Assembly (NCBI GenBank): GCA_025363495.1 | Contig: JANYDR010000237.1 | Location: forward strand, 1-8,855 | Length of the DNA stretch: 8,855 bases | Direction: 5' to 3' | DNA from: Cyclobacteriaceae bacterium | GTDB lineage: Bacteria > Bacteroidota > Bacteroidia > Cytophagales > Cyclobacteriaceae | In this document: piece after piece, positions 7,271 through 8,855 of the stretch | Layout: each line of letters begins with the position of its first letter | Position numbering within the stretch: the stretch's first letter is position 1 | The notes under the pieces: generated by a model | Databases searched by the model: none | Seen by the model: the letters and a program-made list of their open reading frames with translations, nothing else | Told to the model about the DNA's origin: nothing | Made by a program: the position numbers and the translations under genes

Positions 7271-7362
7271 CGTCAGGCAAAATAGGAATAATTGAGACAT
7301 TCTCAATAACGCAGTCGCGTTGATTAGATCAATCTGCTTTCCGCTTTAAACTCCTTATCACC

Positions 7363-7393
7363 TTTGGTAAAAACACAAATTCATTTAAATTAG
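7363..7393 (+). promoter_or_regulatory. Candidate Bacteroidota-type promoter for the BNR protein gene
   Basis: TTTG at 7363-7366 is followed after 19 bases by TAAATTAG at 7386-7393. This matches the Bacteroidota primary sigma consensus (TTTG, spacer about 19-21, TAnnTTTG) at all of the -33 element and seven of eight positions of the -7 element. The start codon at 7427 lies 33 bases further on, leaving room for a short leader. Short A/T-rich motifs also occur by chance in such regions, so this is tentative. Confidence 0.4.
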
Positions 7394-7426
7394 AAATTCA
7401 TTAATCTTGAAAAAAGTGTAATCAAA

Positions 7427-8855
7427 ATGAACCACAGACCCTCTCTCCTCATCTTTCTGGTGTGCCTTACATGTTTGACAAGTTTTGCGCAGAAAAAAGC
7501 ACCTACCAGCAAAACAGTGAGTTTTGACGAAAAACTATACAATGCCATTGAGTGGCGAAGCATTGGCCCGTACCGTGGAGGCCGGTCAGCTGCAGTTACG
7601 GGTGTACCTGGGAAACCCAATCTATATTATATGGGGGCAACAGGTGGTGGTGTTTGGCGAACTAATGATGCCGGTAATTCATGGGAAAATATTTCCGATG
7701 GCTATTTCGGTGGGTCCATCGGCGCCGTTGCAGTCAGTGAATGGGATAATAATGTGATTTATGCAGGCGGTGGAGAAGAGTCAGTTCGGGGCAATGTGTC
7801 TTATGGATACGGAATGTTTAAGTCAACAGACACCGGTAAATCATGGGTATCTATTGGACTCAAAGAATCACGTCATATCCCCCGAATCAGAATTCATCCC
7901 AAAAATCCGGACCTGTTGTATGTCGCGGTATTAGGAGATCTTTTTAAGCCTACTGAAGAACGCGGTGTGTATCGATCGGATGATGGCGGCAAAACATGGA
8001 AAAGAATTCTTTTTGCAAATGCTAGCGCAGGAGTAGTGGACCTGGTTATGGATCCAAATAATCCAAGGATACTTTTCGCTTCCACCTGGAGAATTAAACG
8101 AACACCCTACAGCCTTGAAAGTGGTGGCGAAGGTTCGGGTTTGTGGATGACTAAAGATGGCGGAGACACATGGATAGATATTACAAAGAACGAAGGTTTA
8201 CCAAAGGGCATTTGGGGAATTACTGGTCTCGCAGTGTCTCCGGTAAATTCCAATCGCGTTTATGCACTTATTGAAAATGAAAACGGTGGCGTACATCGCT
8301 CAGACGATGGTGGCAAAACCTGGAAGCGCATGAATGAAGATCGTAATCTTCGTCAGCGCGCCTGGTATTACTCGCGTATTTATGCTGATACAAAGGACGA
8401 AGATGTATGTTACGTCATGAATGTTTCCTATCACCGTTCAAAAGATGGTGGTAAAACATTCCAAACATTTAATGCCAATCACGGTGACCATCATGATTTA
8501 TGGATAGCTCCGGAAGACAATCAACGAATGATAATCGCAGATGACGGAGGCGGTCAGATTTCCTTTGATGCTGGTGAAAATTGGACTACTTACTATAATC
8601 AGCCCACTGCGCAGTATTACCGCGTAACTACAGATAACCATTTCCCATATCGGATTTATGGCGCACAGCAAGACAATACGACCCAACGAATTCTTCATCG
8701 CACTGATGGAGGTTCAATTGGCGAACGCGATTGGAACGTTTCTGCTGGAGGCGAAAGTGGCTTCCTGGCAATCGATCCAACAAACAACGACATTGTCTAT
8801 GGTGGTAGTTATGATGGACTATTGGAAAGAAAAAATCATGTAACAGGAGAAAGCA
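7427..8855 (+). CDS. Secreted BNR/Asp-box beta-propeller protein (sortilin/VPS10-like 'glycosyl hydrolase'), 3' end outside window
   Basis: The frame is open for 476 codons from the ATG at 7427 and leaves the window without a stop. A signal peptide (residues 1-22) ends SFAQ before KK. Seven Asp-box motifs of the S-x-D-x-G-x-T-W type mark propeller blades: TNDAGNSW 79-86, STDTGKSW 133-140, SDDGGKTW 184-191, TKDGGDTW 242-249, SDDGGKTW 292-299, SKDGGKTF 338-345 and SFDAGENW 379-386, spaced 41-58 residues. The opening WRSIGPYRGGR (43-53), the segment NHGDHHDLWIAPED (351-364) and YGAQQDNTT (411-419) are typical of a large secreted family in Bacteroidota, often about 1,000 residues and labelled glycosyl hydrolase or sortilin-like. 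So roughly half is probably missing. No catalytic activity is shown; Asp boxes are structural, and the role may be binding or scaffolding at the cell surface. It diverges from the MFS gene. There is no Shine-Dalgarno, only an A-rich leader. Confidence 0.92.
   Translation, partial: MNHRPSLLIFLVCLTCLTSFAQKKAPTSKTVSFDEKLYNAIEWRSIGPYRGGRSAAVTGVPGKPNLYYMGATGGGVWRTNDAGNSWENISDGYFGGSIGAVAVSEWDNNVIYAGGGEESVRGNVSYGYGMFKSTDTGKSWVSIGLKESRHIPRIRIHPKNPDLLYVAVLGDLFKPTEERGVYRSDDGGKTWKRILFANASAGVVDLVMDPNNPRILFASTWRIKRTPYSLESGGEGSGLWMTKDGGDTWIDITKNEGLPKGIWGITGLAVSPVNSNRVYALIENENGGVHRSDDGGKTWKRMNEDRNLRQRAWYYSRIYADTKDEDVCYVMNVSYHRSKDGGKTFQTFNANHGDHHDLWIAPEDNQRMIIADDGGGQISFDAGENWTTYYNQPTAQYYRVTTDNHFPYRIYGAQQDNTTQRILHRTDGGSIGERDWNVSAGGESGFLAIDPTNNDIVYGGSYDGLLERKNHVTGES

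Noticed and set aside
7390..8698. Minus-strand frames and out-of-frame plus-strand frames within the BNR protein gene
   Set aside because: The frame starting at 7427 is open throughout with a signal peptide and seven Asp boxes; the others overlap it and encode nothing recognisable.

Overview
The window looks like chromosomal DNA from a member of the Bacteroidota, probably a Cytophagia- or Chitinophagia-type environmental bacterium. The reasons are secreted proteins whose signal peptides end in AQ or FCQ, A/T-rich leaders with no Shine-Dalgarno sequence before any gene, a large BNR-repeat 'sortilin-like' secreted protein, a TPR-fronted histidine kinase, and a TTTG-N19-TAAATTAG promoter-like element of the Bacteroidota type. 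This placement is inferred from protein style and not from a marker gene.

Layout. Positions 1-543 hold no convincing gene. They carry degenerate extragenic repeats: two diverged copies of a hairpin element, a partial third copy, an interrupted inverted repeat and a short palindrome. Four genes then run on the minus strand, listed left to right: a 922-residue two-domain M16 zinc peptidase (544-3312), a 105-residue basic secreted protein with an internal tandem repeat (3400-3717), a 700-residue TPR sensor histidine kinase (3780-5882), and a 12-TM MFS transporter (stop at 6029, preferred start 7270). On the plus strand, divergent from the transporter, a long open frame begins at 7427 and leaves the window still open. 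It encodes the first 476 residues of a secreted BNR/Asp-box beta-propeller protein of the sortilin/VPS10-like glycosyl-hydrolase-annotated family.

How the genes relate. In transcription order the minus-strand genes are MFS, kinase, small protein, peptidase. The gaps are 146 (from the transporter stop), 62 and 87 bases. A strong intrinsic terminator lies between the small protein and the peptidase, so these are unlikely to form one tight operon; the kinase and the small protein are the best candidates for co-transcription. Three of the four minus-strand products and the plus-strand product have signal peptides, so the theme is envelope and secreted functions, but nothing shows a shared pathway. 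The kinase has no response regulator next to it. I see no mobile element, CRISPR array, tRNA, rRNA or defence system. Most of the window is ordinary; the small repeat protein and the hairpin repeats at the left edge are the parts least explained by known families.
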